A stretch of DNA of 64,000 nt from JANQFM01 sp035471925 (GTDB taxonomy: Bacteria; Acidobacteriota; UBA6911; RPQK01; DATIPO01): NCBI GenBank assembly GCA_035471925.1, contig DATIPO010000059.1, positions 117,115-181,114 of the forward strand, written 5' to 3'. This document shows, in pieces, positions 15,836-25,122 of this stretch. Position 1 is the first letter of the stretch, and each line of letters begins with the position of its first letter. A program made the translations under genes and the position numbers. Below the pieces are notes generated by a model. It searched no databases. It was not told where the DNA came from and was given only the letters and a program-made list of their open reading frames with translations.

Positions 15836-17530
15836 TTACGAGAGCCTGTCCGGGCCAGGGTGCCAGAAGTCGCGCAAAGTAGCCAGGCTGGGACGCAGCA
15901 AGAAAGCTGCCGCGAGCTCTTTGCGGCCCTTCCAGCCTTGGCCCTGACGGATCAGAGAGGCACCAAAGTTGCGCCTCAGGCGAAGCAGGGCCCGGCGAAA
16001 ACGGGGTCTTTCCAGCATTCCGCGCCCATAGGCGGCGCGCAAGCTGAAAATGGCTTCCTCAAATCCCAGCGGCGAGGTTCCGGCGGTGTTGCCGTCATGC
16101 TTGCGGATACGCGCCAACTCATCCTTGACCACGACGGCTGGCGAGTGCTCAGCCAAGCGGACGAAGTAGTCGAAGTCACCCCAAGGAAGCTTTTCGTTGA
16201 AGAGTCCCACGCGCTGAAGTAAGGAACGGGTTAAGAGGACGGTGGTGGTGTAGATGACGAAACGTGTCTCCAGGAGTTCGTGGACAACCTGGCCCACGAA
16301 CTCGTCCCGGACGCCGGAGGTCAACTCGCCGGACTGTCTGGGCCCGCTCTCAAGCTGGGAGTAGCGGTTGCGCTTGAGCACCCCGCCGCGGTTGAAAGTG
16401 GCATAGCCCGTCCACGACCATTCAGCTCGCGGATGGCGTTTGAGGGCCTCAATCTGGACCTCCAGCTTGCGCGGTTCCCACAGGTCGTCGGAGTCCATCA
16501 GGGCGATATAGCGTCCTCGCGCGCAGGAGAGTCCCTTGTTGCGGGGCAACGACATGGATCGGGTCGCCTGCAAGGGAAGGTAGCGAATACGCGGATCCGC
16601 GAAGCCCCGGACGACGTCGGCCGTGCCGTCGTCAGAGCCGTCGTCGACAATCAGCAGCTCCCAGTCAGGACGGCTTTGAGAGGATACCGACTCGATGGTT
16701 TCGCCTATCAGGTGGGCGCGATTGTAGGTCGGCACTACGACGCTCACCGCAGGGCGGGCGGCGTGGCGGAACCGTCTCAATGCGTCCTGGGCGCCGGTGT
16801 CGCCAGCCAGATCGAGGAGTTCTTCGTCCTGCATCCAGCGCCGGTAGTCCTCATCCCACACGCGTTCTTTCCAGCGCTCCAGGACAACCCGGTTGTCGCG
16901 GGCCACCCGCGCCGCGTCGAAGCTGCTGATTCCCGGCAGCTCGACCTCGCGGAACCCGGCATCGCTGAAGGGCAAACCCAGCTTCTGGCAGAGGTCCCGG
17001 CGATAGCTTCGCTGTGCAACCCAGCGACTGAAGTAGATGGCCAGGAAGCCCTGTTCATTCCTCCTCCGCCGCGCTTCACGGGCTTGAAGCTTCCAGCATT
17101 CCAACAGTCCAGCGGCCTCCAGATCGAGCTGGGGCTCGGCCTGACGGCGGCTGGCGGCCCAATTGAACGGATCCCTGATGACCACGACGTCGAGCGTTTC
17201 GCGGCTGGTGCCGCGCGGCCTGGCTTGGGCGGTGGACTCGAGAAATTGGCCGGGAGTTAAGTCTTCAAAGTTGTAGAGGTAAAGCTCTTTGGCGGCCAGA
17301 TCAACTCCGCACAAGTCACGCTCGGCCTCACGGGGAGCAAAATTGAAATAGCGCGAAAAGCGGTTGCCCAGCAATCGTCCGTCGGCAAGCAGGCGGCAGT
17401 CATTGAGGAAAAGTCCGGGTCCTTGACACTGGCTGATCATCCAGTGGATGACGGCGTGGTGACCCGAGCGGCGCAAGGCCAGGACGCGCCACTCCTTTTC
17501 GTTGACATATCGGTTCGAGTTCACGGCCAC
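15836..17530 (-). CDS. Sulfotransferase-like / GT2 glycosyltransferase fusion
   Basis: A 564-residue two-domain protein. Residues about 13-250 look like a sulfotransferase-type P-loop domain: LALRRSGHHAVIHWM is the phosphosulfate-binding loop and VVIRDPFNWAASR the second conserved segment. Residues about 263-480 are a GT2 glycosyltransferase: VSVVVPTYNRA at the start, IVDDGSDDGT, and YIALMDSDD as the D-x-D site. The fusion predicts that one protein both sulfates and glycosylates, or uses the first domain for binding only. Its start overlaps the end of the next upstream gene by 10 bases. Confidence 0.75.
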   Translation of the reverse strand: MAVNSNRYVNEKEWRVLALRRSGHHAVIHWMISQCQGPGLFLNDCRLLADGRLLGNRFSRYFNFAPREAERDLCGVDLAAKELYLYNFEDLTPGQFLESTAQARPRGTSRETLDVVVIRDPFNWAASRRQAEPQLDLEAAGLLECWKLQAREARRRRNEQGFLAIYFSRWVAQRSYRRDLCQKLGLPFSDAGFREVELPGISSFDAARVARDNRVVLERWKERVWDEDYRRWMQDEELLDLAGDTGAQDALRRFRHAARPAVSVVVPTYNRAHLIGETIESVSSQSRPDWELLIVDDGSDDGTADVVRGFADPRIRYLPLQATRSMSLPRNKGLSCARGRYIALMDSDDLWEPRKLEVQIEALKRHPRAEWSWTGYATFNRGGVLKRNRYSQLESGPRQSGELTSGVRDEFVGQVVHELLETRFVIYTTTVLLTRSLLQRVGLFNEKLPWGDFDYFVRLAEHSPAVVVKDELARIRKHDGNTAGTSPLGFEEAIFSLRAAYGRGMLERPRFRRALLRLRRNFGASLIRQGQGWKGRKELAAAFLLRPSLATLRDFWHPGPDRLS

Positions 17531-18402
17531 TCTCCCTGGAACCGCCTCACCCGCAGCATTCCCCGCTGGATGTCTTCGTCAAAGCGCCGCCTCCATAGCG
17601 CTTCTCGCCGGGGTCCGGTCTCCCGGCGTTCCTCCAGAGCTTGAGCGGAATAGGGAAAATCGTATTCGGGACCCTCGGGGAAGAGGTCGTCGTGAAGGGC
17701 TTTGAGACGGAGGTTGCTGGAATACCCCCGCCAGAAATAGCGGCTTCGTCCCGCCATCAAAGCTAGGGCCTCGGCGCCGATAAAGGAGGCCGTGCGGCGC
17801 ACCAGAGTGATGCTTTGCAGACGAACCAAGCGGCCTTCTTCGTCACAATGCAGCAGGCGCAGATCGTAGCCGGCTTCCACCACAGCTTGGCTGATGAGAT
17901 CGCCGCTGTCATACCACCTCCACTGCTCGACGGGGAGGGAAGGATGGATAGTCTCAGCCCGGGGAAAGAATCCCTCGGGCAGGCGCCGCTTCAGCACATC
18001 ACGGTAAATCTCGGGCTTGAGCACAACGGAAAACGTCCCGTGACTGGGCCGCTTGCGCCGCGACATGCAGGAGACAGCCGCCACCGCAGGATCCTTCAAC
18101 TGCTCTTGAACGTAGGGCCAGAGTTCAACATCGATCCAGAACACGTCGCTGTCGCAGATGGCCAGGTACGGCGTATGGCAGCGGCGCAGGGCGTCGTTGT
18201 AGGCATCATGAAAGTCGAGCCGCCGAGGTCCGCGGGTCAAAAGCCGCGTGTCTGGAAAGTACTGGACGTCGAGTTGTCCCGGAGCATCATGGAAGATCTC
18301 GATCTGGGCCTCGTGACGGGGAAAAGCCTTGGACACGCAGGCATGCCAGACTCGCGCCACATCTTGATAGACCGTGCTGGTGAAGACCGTGATCTGCTTC
18401 AT
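17521..18402 (-). CDS. Glycosyltransferase-like protein (DxD)
   Basis: A 293-residue protein. The open frame extends to 18573, but the ATG at 18402 begins the natural first strand (MKQITVFTSTVYQDV). A D-x-D (CDSDVFW) lies at about residue 81 and the LDFHDAYNDAL helix before it resembles GT2-type enzymes. No donor can be named. It is co-transcribed with the sulfotransferase-like/GT2 fusion, whose start overlaps its end by 10 bases. Confidence 0.6.
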   Translation of the reverse strand: MKQITVFTSTVYQDVARVWHACVSKAFPRHEAQIEIFHDAPGQLDVQYFPDTRLLTRGPRRLDFHDAYNDALRRCHTPYLAICDSDVFWIDVELWPYVQEQLKDPAVAAVSCMSRRKRPSHGTFSVVLKPEIYRDVLKRRLPEGFFPRAETIHPSLPVEQWRWYDSGDLISQAVVEAGYDLRLLHCDEEGRLVRLQSITLVRRTASFIGAEALALMAGRSRYFWRGYSSNLRLKALHDDLFPEGPEYDFPYSAQALEERRETGPRREALWRRRFDEDIQRGMLRVRRFQGEWP

Positions 18403-18464
18403 CGGACCCCACTTTACGTGCTGAAGCAGGTCTTTGAAAGGGGCGGGTCTGGTACCCTGAAAGC

Positions 18465-18788
18465 ATGGGCACTCCGCCGCGGACTCCAAACACCGACAGC
18501 CAGGGCCGTCCTTTTTCCGACGAGGTCGTGCAAGCCGTCTGGGAAAAAGGCCAGCCCATAGCCGGAATCTCACCCTCTCAGCGCCGCCGTGACTCCTGCG
18601 GAGCCATCATTGACCGGTCTTTTTTCGGACGCCGCAAGACACCCTTCGGATGGGAAATCGACCATGTCCGACCGCTCTCTCAGGGGGGCTCAGATGCACT
18701 CGACAACCTGCAGCCTCTGCACTGGATGAACAACAGAGCCAAGGGCGACGACTATCCCGAGTGGAATTGCGAGCTCACCGCAAGCTAA
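18465..18788 (+). CDS. Small HNH-type endonuclease-like protein
   Basis: A 107-residue protein. EIDHVRPLSQGGSDALDNLQ (about residues 64-83) followed by LHWMNNRAKGD is the HNH beta-beta-alpha metal finger: His67 is the general base and the Asn in NLQPL and the MNNRAKGD helix complete it. Such stand-alone HNH proteins usually have unknown substrates. It is divergent from the glycosyltransferase gene at 18402, with 62 bases between the starts. Confidence 0.7.
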   Translation: MGTPPRTPNTDSQGRPFSDEVVQAVWEKGQPIAGISPSQRRRDSCGAIIDRSFFGRRKTPFGWEIDHVRPLSQGGSDALDNLQPLHWMNNRAKGDDYPEWNCELTAS

Positions 18789-18848
18789 ATCACGGACGCG
18801 ATTGCTTCAAAACAGCAAGGGCGATAAGCTGATAACGAGGAGTGCATT

Positions 18849-19235
18849 ATGTCTTTAGATGTCAAAGGTTTAGCAATAGTGGAAAGAGCCCAGGGGAAGA
18901 TCCTGGAAGTGATGTTGACCGGCAAGTTGAAGAAGTCGGACTATGAAGCCTTCGTCCCCGAAATCAACCGCTTGGTCAAAAAGCACGGGAAGCTCCGCAT
19001 CCTGGTCATGATGGAAGACTTTCACGGATGGAGCGCGGGAGCTTTGTGGGCTGACGTCAAGCTTGATCTCAAGCACTTCAACCACATCGAGCGCCTGGCC
19101 CTGGTGGGCGATAAGAAATGGCAGGCCGGCATGGCCGTCTTCTGCAAGCCCTTTACGACGGCCACAGTGCGTTACTTCAAGACCGCCGACCAGGACGAAG
19201 CTCACCGCTGGATCGAAGAAGGCATCGAGGTGTAG
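18849..19235 (+). CDS. SpoIIAA-like (STAS-related) protein
   Basis: A 128-residue cytoplasmic protein with GAGGAG before the ATG. The pattern of ILEVMLTGKLKKSDYEAFVP, ILVMMEDFHGWSAGALWADVK and the C-terminal F-x-x-A-x-x-DEAHRWI is that of the SpoIIAA-like family related to STAS domains. The function is not established for the family; a lipid- or ligand-binding or anti-sigma-antagonist-like role has been proposed for relatives. Confidence 0.85.
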   Translation: MSLDVKGLAIVERAQGKILEVMLTGKLKKSDYEAFVPEINRLVKKHGKLRILVMMEDFHGWSAGALWADVKLDLKHFNHIERLALVGDKKWQAGMAVFCKPFTTATVRYFKTADQDEAHRWIEEGIEV

Positions 19236-19278
19236 GACCCTGCTGCCAGTGAACTCCCACGCAGGGAGATCTGCGGAG

Positions 19279-21384
19279 TCACTGGCCCTTCTTCAAGTGC
19301 TTGTCCAGAAAGCGGGCTGAGTGGCGGAAGGCCGTGAGCCAGGAGGCGTGTCTGAGGAATCCGTGCACCTCATCGGGAAAGATCAGCTGCTCGAATTCCA
19401 CCTCCTGCTGGCGCAACGACTCCACTAAGTCCACGCTTTCGCTGAAGGGGACGTTGCGGTCGTCGTCGCCGTGGATGAGGAGGACAGGGGAGCGCCAGTT
19501 TTCCACTGACGACATCGGCGAGGCTTCAAAAGCCAGCCGCGCGGCCTCGGGGTCCTCAAGGGGTGCGTAGTCACGCACGAAATTCTGGATGACCACGTTC
19601 CAGTCGTGAACTCCGTGCACGTCGACGCCCGCCGCGAAGAGGTGTGAGGCGCGGGCCAGTCCCAAAGCCGTCAGATAGCCTCCGTACGATCCACCCCACA
19701 ATCCGATGCGGTCGCCGTCAACGTCGTCCCGCCCCCGCAGGTAGAGGCCTGCACCGAGGACATCGTTGAATTCGCTGGCTCCGGTAGCCCCGTAGTTCTC
19801 GGCCTCGCGGAATTCCATTCCGTAGCCGATGCCGCTACGGTAATTGACGCTCAGCACCACGTAGCCCTGGGAGGCCAAGTACTGATTGAAGGCGTAGCAG
19901 TTGTGGTAGTAGTTGCTGTAATGCCATCCCAACAGCATCTGGCGCCGCGAACCCCCATGAAAGTAGAGCATTCCGGGATGCTTCTCACCTTCCTCATGAC
20001 CGGCCGGCAGAAAGAGCTGGCCGTGAATGGGCAGTCCGTCAGCACCGCTGAAAACGACTTGGCGCGGTTCCACCAGATGATCGAGAGGGAAATCCTGGGG
20101 AAGGCTGCCAGGCACCAGCGGACGCAACTCGCCATCTTCCCAAAGCAGCGGATGGGCCGGATGGCTGCCGGTGGATTGAATCAGAGCCAGGCGGCCGTCT
20201 GCCAGCGGCGTGGGAGACCACTGGTTTGAAGCACCCGACGTCAATTGCACCGGGGCACCTCCGGCAGCCGAAACGCGCCACAGATGACGTCGGTCGATGT
20301 CGTCCTGGTTGGAGGAGTAAACCAAGTCGCGTCCGTCGGCTGAGAGACTGACCTGCTCCACCTCGAAACCGCCTGGCGTCAGGAGACGGGCATTCCCGCC
20401 GTCGGCTTGCACCGCCCAAAGGTGGGTCCAACCGTCCCTTTCCCAGGGAAAAACGAGATAGCCGCCGCTGCTCCAAAACAGTTGCTTGCCGGCCACGATG
20501 CTGCGGAAAACGCTGCCTTTGCCGGGCTGAGCCCTCCACACCTGACGGGCTTGCCCGCTGTCCACCTCGACGACCCGAATGGACCAGGGATGACCCTGGC
20601 GACGAGGCTTGAAGGCGAAATGCTCGCGCGTCGAAGGGATGCGGAGATAGGCAAGGTGCTTTCCGTCGGGCGAGAAGACGGGCGAGAGATCGCGGTCAAC
20701 ACTGGCGTCGAGAAAGCGCAAGGACTTGTCCTCGAGGCTGTAGACCCCGATGTAGCTCGACCGTCCCCGGTTGGTGACCAGGGCCAGATGATCCCCCTGA
20801 GGCGAGAAGCTCAGCCAGGAGAGTCCGCCTCGGGCTGAGATGAGGGAACTGGGCTTGCGTTCTTCACCCTCGGGCGGATCCTCAAAGCTGAGCCATTGAA
20901 GGTCGCCCCTGCTGCGGAAGATCAGTCCGTCGCCTTTGGGCGACACCAGGGGCGAGGAACCTTCGGTCAGCTTCTCTGTTTCGCCCGATTCGACGTCAGC
21001 CATCCAAATGGCCTGCTCCGCTCCCGACGGGTTGTGGGTGGGATTGGGCAATTCCCCGAAGCGGTTGGGGCCGTCTCCCCGGACGAAAACGACCTTGGAC
21101 GAATCGGGGGTCCAGTCAAGGTCGTGGATGGTCGTACCGTCATCGGCCTCCCACTGCGTCAGGCGGCGGCCTTGCCAGGACGGCGCTTGCGCCACCCAGA
21201 CATTCCTGGCACCCTCTTCGTTGAAAATCCAGGCCACGGCTTGGCCGTCAGGCGATGCGGTCAAGCCAGAAGGGAAAGGAACGCTCATGATCCGCTCCAG
21301 GGAGAAGGGCTGATCGCCCTGTCCCAAGAGCGTGAAGTTGAGCAACACAAAGACGAATAGACTGACGCGGCTTTTCTCGAGCAT
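19279..21384 (-). CDS. Exported S9-family prolyl oligopeptidase-like peptidase
   Basis: A 701-residue protein. The ATG at 21384 gives an immediate signal peptide (SLFVFVLLNFTLLG); an ATG at 21411 has no ribosome site. Residues about 30-420 form a WD40-like propeller (repeated SPDG/SPQGD strands), and about 450-701 an alpha/beta hydrolase with GGSYGG (Ser near 564), HGDDDRNVP (Asp) and FPDEVHGF (His). This is the layout of dipeptidyl-aminopeptidase/acylaminoacyl-peptidase enzymes that degrade peptides, here in the periplasm. It converges on the SpoIIAA-like gene. Confidence 0.9.
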   Translation of the reverse strand: MLEKSRVSLFVFVLLNFTLLGQGDQPFSLERIMSVPFPSGLTASPDGQAVAWIFNEEGARNVWVAQAPSWQGRRLTQWEADDGTTIHDLDWTPDSSKVVFVRGDGPNRFGELPNPTHNPSGAEQAIWMADVESGETEKLTEGSSPLVSPKGDGLIFRSRGDLQWLSFEDPPEGEERKPSSLISARGGLSWLSFSPQGDHLALVTNRGRSSYIGVYSLEDKSLRFLDASVDRDLSPVFSPDGKHLAYLRIPSTREHFAFKPRRQGHPWSIRVVEVDSGQARQVWRAQPGKGSVFRSIVAGKQLFWSSGGYLVFPWERDGWTHLWAVQADGGNARLLTPGGFEVEQVSLSADGRDLVYSSNQDDIDRRHLWRVSAAGGAPVQLTSGASNQWSPTPLADGRLALIQSTGSHPAHPLLWEDGELRPLVPGSLPQDFPLDHLVEPRQVVFSGADGLPIHGQLFLPAGHEEGEKHPGMLYFHGGSRRQMLLGWHYSNYYHNCYAFNQYLASQGYVVLSVNYRSGIGYGMEFREAENYGATGASEFNDVLGAGLYLRGRDDVDGDRIGLWGGSYGGYLTALGLARASHLFAAGVDVHGVHDWNVVIQNFVRDYAPLEDPEAARLAFEASPMSSVENWRSPVLLIHGDDDRNVPFSESVDLVESLRQQEVEFEQLIFPDEVHGFLRHASWLTAFRHSARFLDKHLKKGQ

Positions 21385-21471
21385 GCCCCGATTATCGGTC
21401 CGCGAGGGCATATTTGCAATTTGGCTTGTCGGCAGAACAGCCTTCTCGTCCGCAACAGATTCTGACCGGCC

Positions 21472-21936
21472 CTAGCGGGCGGACGCCTTGATGACCGAGA
21501 CATTCAAGTTGCGATCGTTGCAGCAGAGCGGGAGCTGGACCATTTTCTGGCCCCTGAGGACGTCCACGGTATATCTCGATCCGGTGACCACGCTGGGCAG
21601 GGAGAGCTGGGTCGATCCGGGCAATCGGCGGGTGACGTTGCCGGCCACCATGTTGGCGAGCTCTCCCAAGACATCCTTGACGTTGTCGTCAACCTGCCGG
21701 CATTCGGTCTTGAGGAGTGCACTGGCCAAGGTGCAGGCCGTCTCGCCGGAACACTCGATGAGGATGGAGCCGCTCCAGCCGCCGGTCAGCGAAACGCTTG
21801 AAGTCACACGCATCCCATGGATGGATGCGGGACCGCCGGAGAGCACGGATCGGTGGGTGCAGGCCACAGGCAGGCCCAACATGGAATTAAAAATGCCTTC
21901 CACCGCTTGGAACAGCTCCTCCTTGGAAATATCCAT
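21472..21936 (-). CDS. cheX: CheX/CheC-type chemotaxis phosphatase
   Basis: A 154-residue protein; the start at 21936 has GGAG at 7 bases. The motif D-V-L-G-E-L-A-N-M-V-A-G-N places Glu92 and Asn95, the E-x-x-N pair that CheC/CheX enzymes use to dephosphorylate CheY-P. There is one such motif, as in CheX. It is the last gene of the chemotaxis operon, next to cheD. CheC, not CheX, is the usual CheD partner, so interaction with CheD is possible but not shown. Confidence 0.82.
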   Translation of the reverse strand: MDISKEELFQAVEGIFNSMLGLPVACTHRSVLSGGPASIHGMRVTSSVSLTGGWSGSILIECSGETACTLASALLKTECRQVDDNVKDVLGELANMVAGNVTRRLPGSTQLSLPSVVTGSRYTVDVLRGQKMVQLPLCCNDRNLNVSVIKASAR

Positions 21937-22062
21937 TACAGTGCTCCCCGGCACGCCGCCTCCAACCCCTTTAGAGTTAAGCTTCTCAAGATGGCTTCTT
22001 TGTTGATCCGAACCAGGATGGGCTCCTTCTCAAGCATTACGCTCCTCTTGCTCCTAGCAGGC

Positions 22063-22542
22063 CTAGAGTGGGTTGGTCTGGCCGTTGGACCGGACAGCGA
22101 TGCTTCCATCGGCCATGTTGAGGCTCATGGTGCGGGAACAGCAGCCGCCGACGTCCTGAGCCTGGATCGGGATCTGATTCTTGCGCAGCAGCTCGCGCAA
22201 CATTGCGAAATTGCGCTTGCCGATTTGAAATGAATCTCGGCCGCTGGTCCGCAGGTTGGCCCCGCCCGCCACTTTGACGACCACTCTGCTCTTGTCGGCT
22301 CCCAAGCTGTAGCATTGATTGAAGAGCAGCGGCAGTCCCGTGTCCACGAACATGCAGGGCTTGTGGCGGGCCTTGTCGGGATCGATATTGGAAAGGGGAA
22401 GCATGACGTGCAGCAAGCCCCCCACCTTGGCTTGGGGATCGTACACCGCAATCCCCAGGCAACTGCCCAGAGCGTAGGTGATGATCTCGTCTCCGGGACT
22501 CGATCCTACATACATCTCGGCAATTCCCACGATCTGCTTCAT
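22063..22542 (-). CDS. cheD: Chemoreceptor glutamine deamidase CheD
   Basis: A 159-residue enzyme that deamidates receptor glutamines to glutamate. The ATG at 22542 follows GAGGAG. The catalytic triad is visible in the expected spacing: Thr22, Cys28 (ALGSCLG) and His45 (GGLLHVMLP). Its gene starts 10 bases after cheR. In an operon with no cheB, CheD may be the main receptor-modifying enzyme besides CheR. Confidence 0.95.
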   Translation of the reverse strand: MKQIVGIAEMYVGSSPGDEIITYALGSCLGIAVYDPQAKVGGLLHVMLPLSNIDPDKARHKPCMFVDTGLPLLFNQCYSLGADKSRVVVKVAGGANLRTSGRDSFQIGKRNFAMLRELLRKNQIPIQAQDVGGCCSRTMSLNMADGSIAVRSNGQTNPL

Positions 22543-22552
22543 ACCCGTCTCC

Positions 22553-23377
22553 TCATTTGAGATCCTGCGGATGAGGCTTCTGGTAGACAGCGGGCTGAAT
22601 GAACCGAAAAGGATGGGAGCGCCCTGTAAGGTTTTCCGAGTGGCCAACGAAGAAATGACCGCCGGGAGCTAGAAGCTGAGCGAAGCGGCCGACCAGCCGC
22701 TCCTGCGTGAGCCTATCGAAGTAAATCATGACGTTTCGGCAAAAGATTACCTGAAACGGCCCTCGCATGGGCCAGCGGCTCATCAAATTGAGGCGGGCAA
22801 AGCCTATGAGCGAAAGAACTTCGGGGCGGGCCTGGTAAGACAGCCCCTCGGGCGTATCCTGGCTGGAAAAGTAGCGCCCCAGCAGCGCCTTTGGGAGAGC
22901 ACTGACACGCTTTTCGAGAAAGCAGCCCTGACGGGCGCGGGACAAGACCTGAGTGGACAGATCAGTGGCCAGCACGCGAACATCGCGCTGATCACAATCC
23001 TGAAAGTGCTCCCGCAACAGCATCGCAATCGTGACAGGCTCCTCGCCGGAAGAGCAGCCAGCGCTCCAAATGCGGATTCTCTGTTGATCTTTAAGGGACG
23101 GCAAGACGACTCTGCAGAGAAACTCAAAGTGGGCCTTCTCGCGAAAGAAGCCGGTTTTGTTGGTGGTTAAGGCGTCCAGCATGGAAGTCAGCTCGGCCTC
23201 GTTGCCGGGTCTTTGAACGTACTTGAAGTACTCGTCGAAGTCACTCATTCCCAACTGTGCTATGTGCCTGTTGAGACGGCTCTTGACCATTTCTTCCTTG
23301 CCCGGTTTCAGATGGATGCCGGTGAGCCGGCAAACGAACTGGCTGATCTTCTCAAACTGTCTTGAGCTAAGCTGCAC
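22553..23377 (-). CDS. cheR: Chemoreceptor methyltransferase CheR
   Basis: A 274-residue enzyme that methylates receptor glutamates with S-adenosylmethionine. It starts with GTG at 23377, with AAGGA 8 bases before it. The N-terminal helical domain (about 1-75) is followed by the catalytic domain with TGFFRE, IRIWSAGCSSGEEP (SAM loop), the D-x-x-x-x-x-L motif VLATDLS and FCRNVMIYFD. It follows the MCP stop with one base between, so receptor and enzyme are made together. Confidence 0.95.
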   Translation of the reverse strand: MQLSSRQFEKISQFVCRLTGIHLKPGKEEMVKSRLNRHIAQLGMSDFDEYFKYVQRPGNEAELTSMLDALTTNKTGFFREKAHFEFLCRVVLPSLKDQQRIRIWSAGCSSGEEPVTIAMLLREHFQDCDQRDVRVLATDLSTQVLSRARQGCFLEKRVSALPKALLGRYFSSQDTPEGLSYQARPEVLSLIGFARLNLMSRWPMRGPFQVIFCRNVMIYFDRLTQERLVGRFAQLLAPGGHFFVGHSENLTGRSHPFRFIQPAVYQKPHPQDLK

Positions 23378-23378
23378 C

Positions 23379-24656
23379 TTAGAAATCCTTCAAAATGGAC
23401 TCTGAGTCGGAATCGAAGTAAGTCATGAGTTCGTCGCTCTTGGAAGAGCCGTCGCCGTCGCCGTCCTCACCGTTGTGGTAACCGGCTGTGCGAGGCGACC
23501 TTCGCGACGCGGCGGCCGCGCCATAAAGGCCCTGAGAGGGACGCTGAGGGCCGTTGAGCTGAACCCGACTGAGTTTGAACTGACGCACCAAGGCCAACAG
23601 TTCTTCGGCTTGACTGTTGAGCTGCTGGGCCGTGGCCGCCGATTCCTGCGAACTGGCTGCTGTTTGCTGAGTGACCTGGTTGATCCGCTCGACAGCCCCG
23701 TTGACTTCCTCGATCCCCTCTTCTTGCTGTTCCGAGGCTGCGGCAATCTCGCTCATAACCTCGGTCACCTTGCGGACCTTCTGCTCGATGGCCTTCAATG
23801 CCCCAAGGACTTCTTCATTCGTACTGACGCCGTCATCAGCGTTGCTGACCGACTCGTCAATGAGGGCCGAAGTGCTCTTGGCGGCCTCAGCCGAGCGCAT
23901 GGCCAGGTTTCGGACCTCCTCGGCCACCACGGCGAAACCCCGGCCGGCCTCTCCGGCCCGGGCGGCTTCAACCGCGGCGTTGAGAGCCAGCAGATTGGTC
24001 TGGAAGGCGATCTCGTCGATAGTCTTGACGATTTTGGAGGTCTGGTCGGCAGAGTTTTTGATGCGCTCGATGGCTGACGACAGCTTGCGCATGCTGTCCA
24101 CCCCTTTCTCAGTGGCGCCGCGGGCGTCCTCCCCCAGACCGCTGGCCTCCTGGGCATTGGCGGCGTTCTGCTTGGTCATGGAGTAGACTTCTTGCAGGCT
24201 GGCCGAGATTTCTTCCAGGGTGGCGGCCTGATGGGATGAGCCTTGAGCCAGCGACTGGCTGCCGCTGGCAATCTCTTCCGAGGCCGAGGCCACCTGGTAA
24301 GAGGCCTGGTTCACCTGCATCATGCCCTGGTCGAGCGACTCCAGAGCCTGGTTGAGAGCCCTTTTCATTCGGGCGTGGTCGCCTTCATAGTCCCCCTTTA
24401 CCCGCTGGCTCAGGTCCCCGGAGGCGACGTCTTCCAAGACCTCGATACACTCCCGCATGGGTGCCGAGATGGCTTCAACGACTTCGTGGATGCCATCCAT
24501 CATCGGACGGAATGCGTCATCCAGTATCTCCAGATTGCCGCGTTCAGAAAGACGGCCCTGCTTATAGGCCTTGATGAGCCTTTCGACTTCCCGCCGGTAG
24601 ACGGCCCGAGCTCGGCTGACATCGTTCTCTTGACTTCTTCTCCTAAAGTTGAACAT
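23379..24656 (-). CDS. Soluble methyl-accepting chemotaxis protein
   Basis: A 425-residue receptor. The ATG at 24656 is chosen (AGGAG at 9 bases) over 24689, which has no ribosome site. No membrane segment or extracellular domain is present, so it senses in the cytoplasm or works with other proteins. A HAMP-like segment (about 55-105, VASGDLSQRVKGDYEG) precedes the signalling hairpin, whose tip EIAFQTNLLALNAAVEAARA is near residue 220. The tail ends in ILKDF, which could be a degenerate CheR-docking pentapeptide (consensus x-W-x-x-F). It overlaps cheW by 14 bases. Confidence 0.92.
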   Translation of the reverse strand: MFNFRRRSQENDVSRARAVYRREVERLIKAYKQGRLSERGNLEILDDAFRPMMDGIHEVVEAISAPMRECIEVLEDVASGDLSQRVKGDYEGDHARMKRALNQALESLDQGMMQVNQASYQVASASEEIASGSQSLAQGSSHQAATLEEISASLQEVYSMTKQNAANAQEASGLGEDARGATEKGVDSMRKLSSAIERIKNSADQTSKIVKTIDEIAFQTNLLALNAAVEAARAGEAGRGFAVVAEEVRNLAMRSAEAAKSTSALIDESVSNADDGVSTNEEVLGALKAIEQKVRKVTEVMSEIAAASEQQEEGIEEVNGAVERINQVTQQTAASSQESAATAQQLNSQAEELLALVRQFKLSRVQLNGPQRPSQGLYGAAAASRRSPRTAGYHNGEDGDGDGSSKSDELMTYFDSDSESILKDF

Positions 24657-25122
24657 CTGGTTTATCTCCTGAAAGGACTCTGTCGACATCGAGCAAGATT
24701 TTGACCCGGCTTCCCGACTTGGCGATCCCTAGGACGTAGTCGGTGCGGACCTTCGATCCGAAATCAGGCGCTTCGTCGATGTCATCGGCATCAATGTCGA
24801 GGACTTCGGAGACCCTGTCGACCATAGCGCCGATGTGCTCTTGTCGCGATTCGGTCACGATGATGCAGGTTTCCTGGCTGTCGCTTTGATGATCCAGTGC
24901 CAGTTTTTTGCCCAGGTCGACGACGGGAATGAGCTTGCCCCGGAGGTTGACCACGCCGCGGACATAGTCGGGGGTGCGCGGCACCGGCGTGATGGGGGTG
25001 GGGCCGATGATCTCGCGCACCTTGAGGATCTCCAGTCCATACTCTCCACCGGCTAGGAAAAACGTGAGATATTTCCCCCCCAGGCCGCTTCTCTTGATGT
25101 GCTGTCCCGCTCCTGCCGTCAT
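24643..25122 (-). CDS. cheW: Chemotaxis coupling protein CheW
   Basis: A 159-residue adaptor linking receptor and CheA. The start at 25122 overlaps the cheA stop by 4 bases (ATGA). YLTFFLAGGEYGLEILKVREII and the later GVVNLRGKLIPVVDL are shown here only as short pieces (LEILKVREI; VVNLRGKLIPVVDLG) of the SH3-like double-barrel core. The C-terminal part KSGSRVKILLDVDRVL is normal for the family. Confidence 0.95.
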   Translation of the reverse strand: MTAGAGQHIKRSGLGGKYLTFFLAGGEYGLEILKVREIIGPTPITPVPRTPDYVRGVVNLRGKLIPVVDLGKKLALDHQSDSQETCIIVTESRQEHIGAMVDRVSEVLDIDADDIDEAPDFGSKVRTDYVLGIAKSGSRVKILLDVDRVLSGDKPDVQL

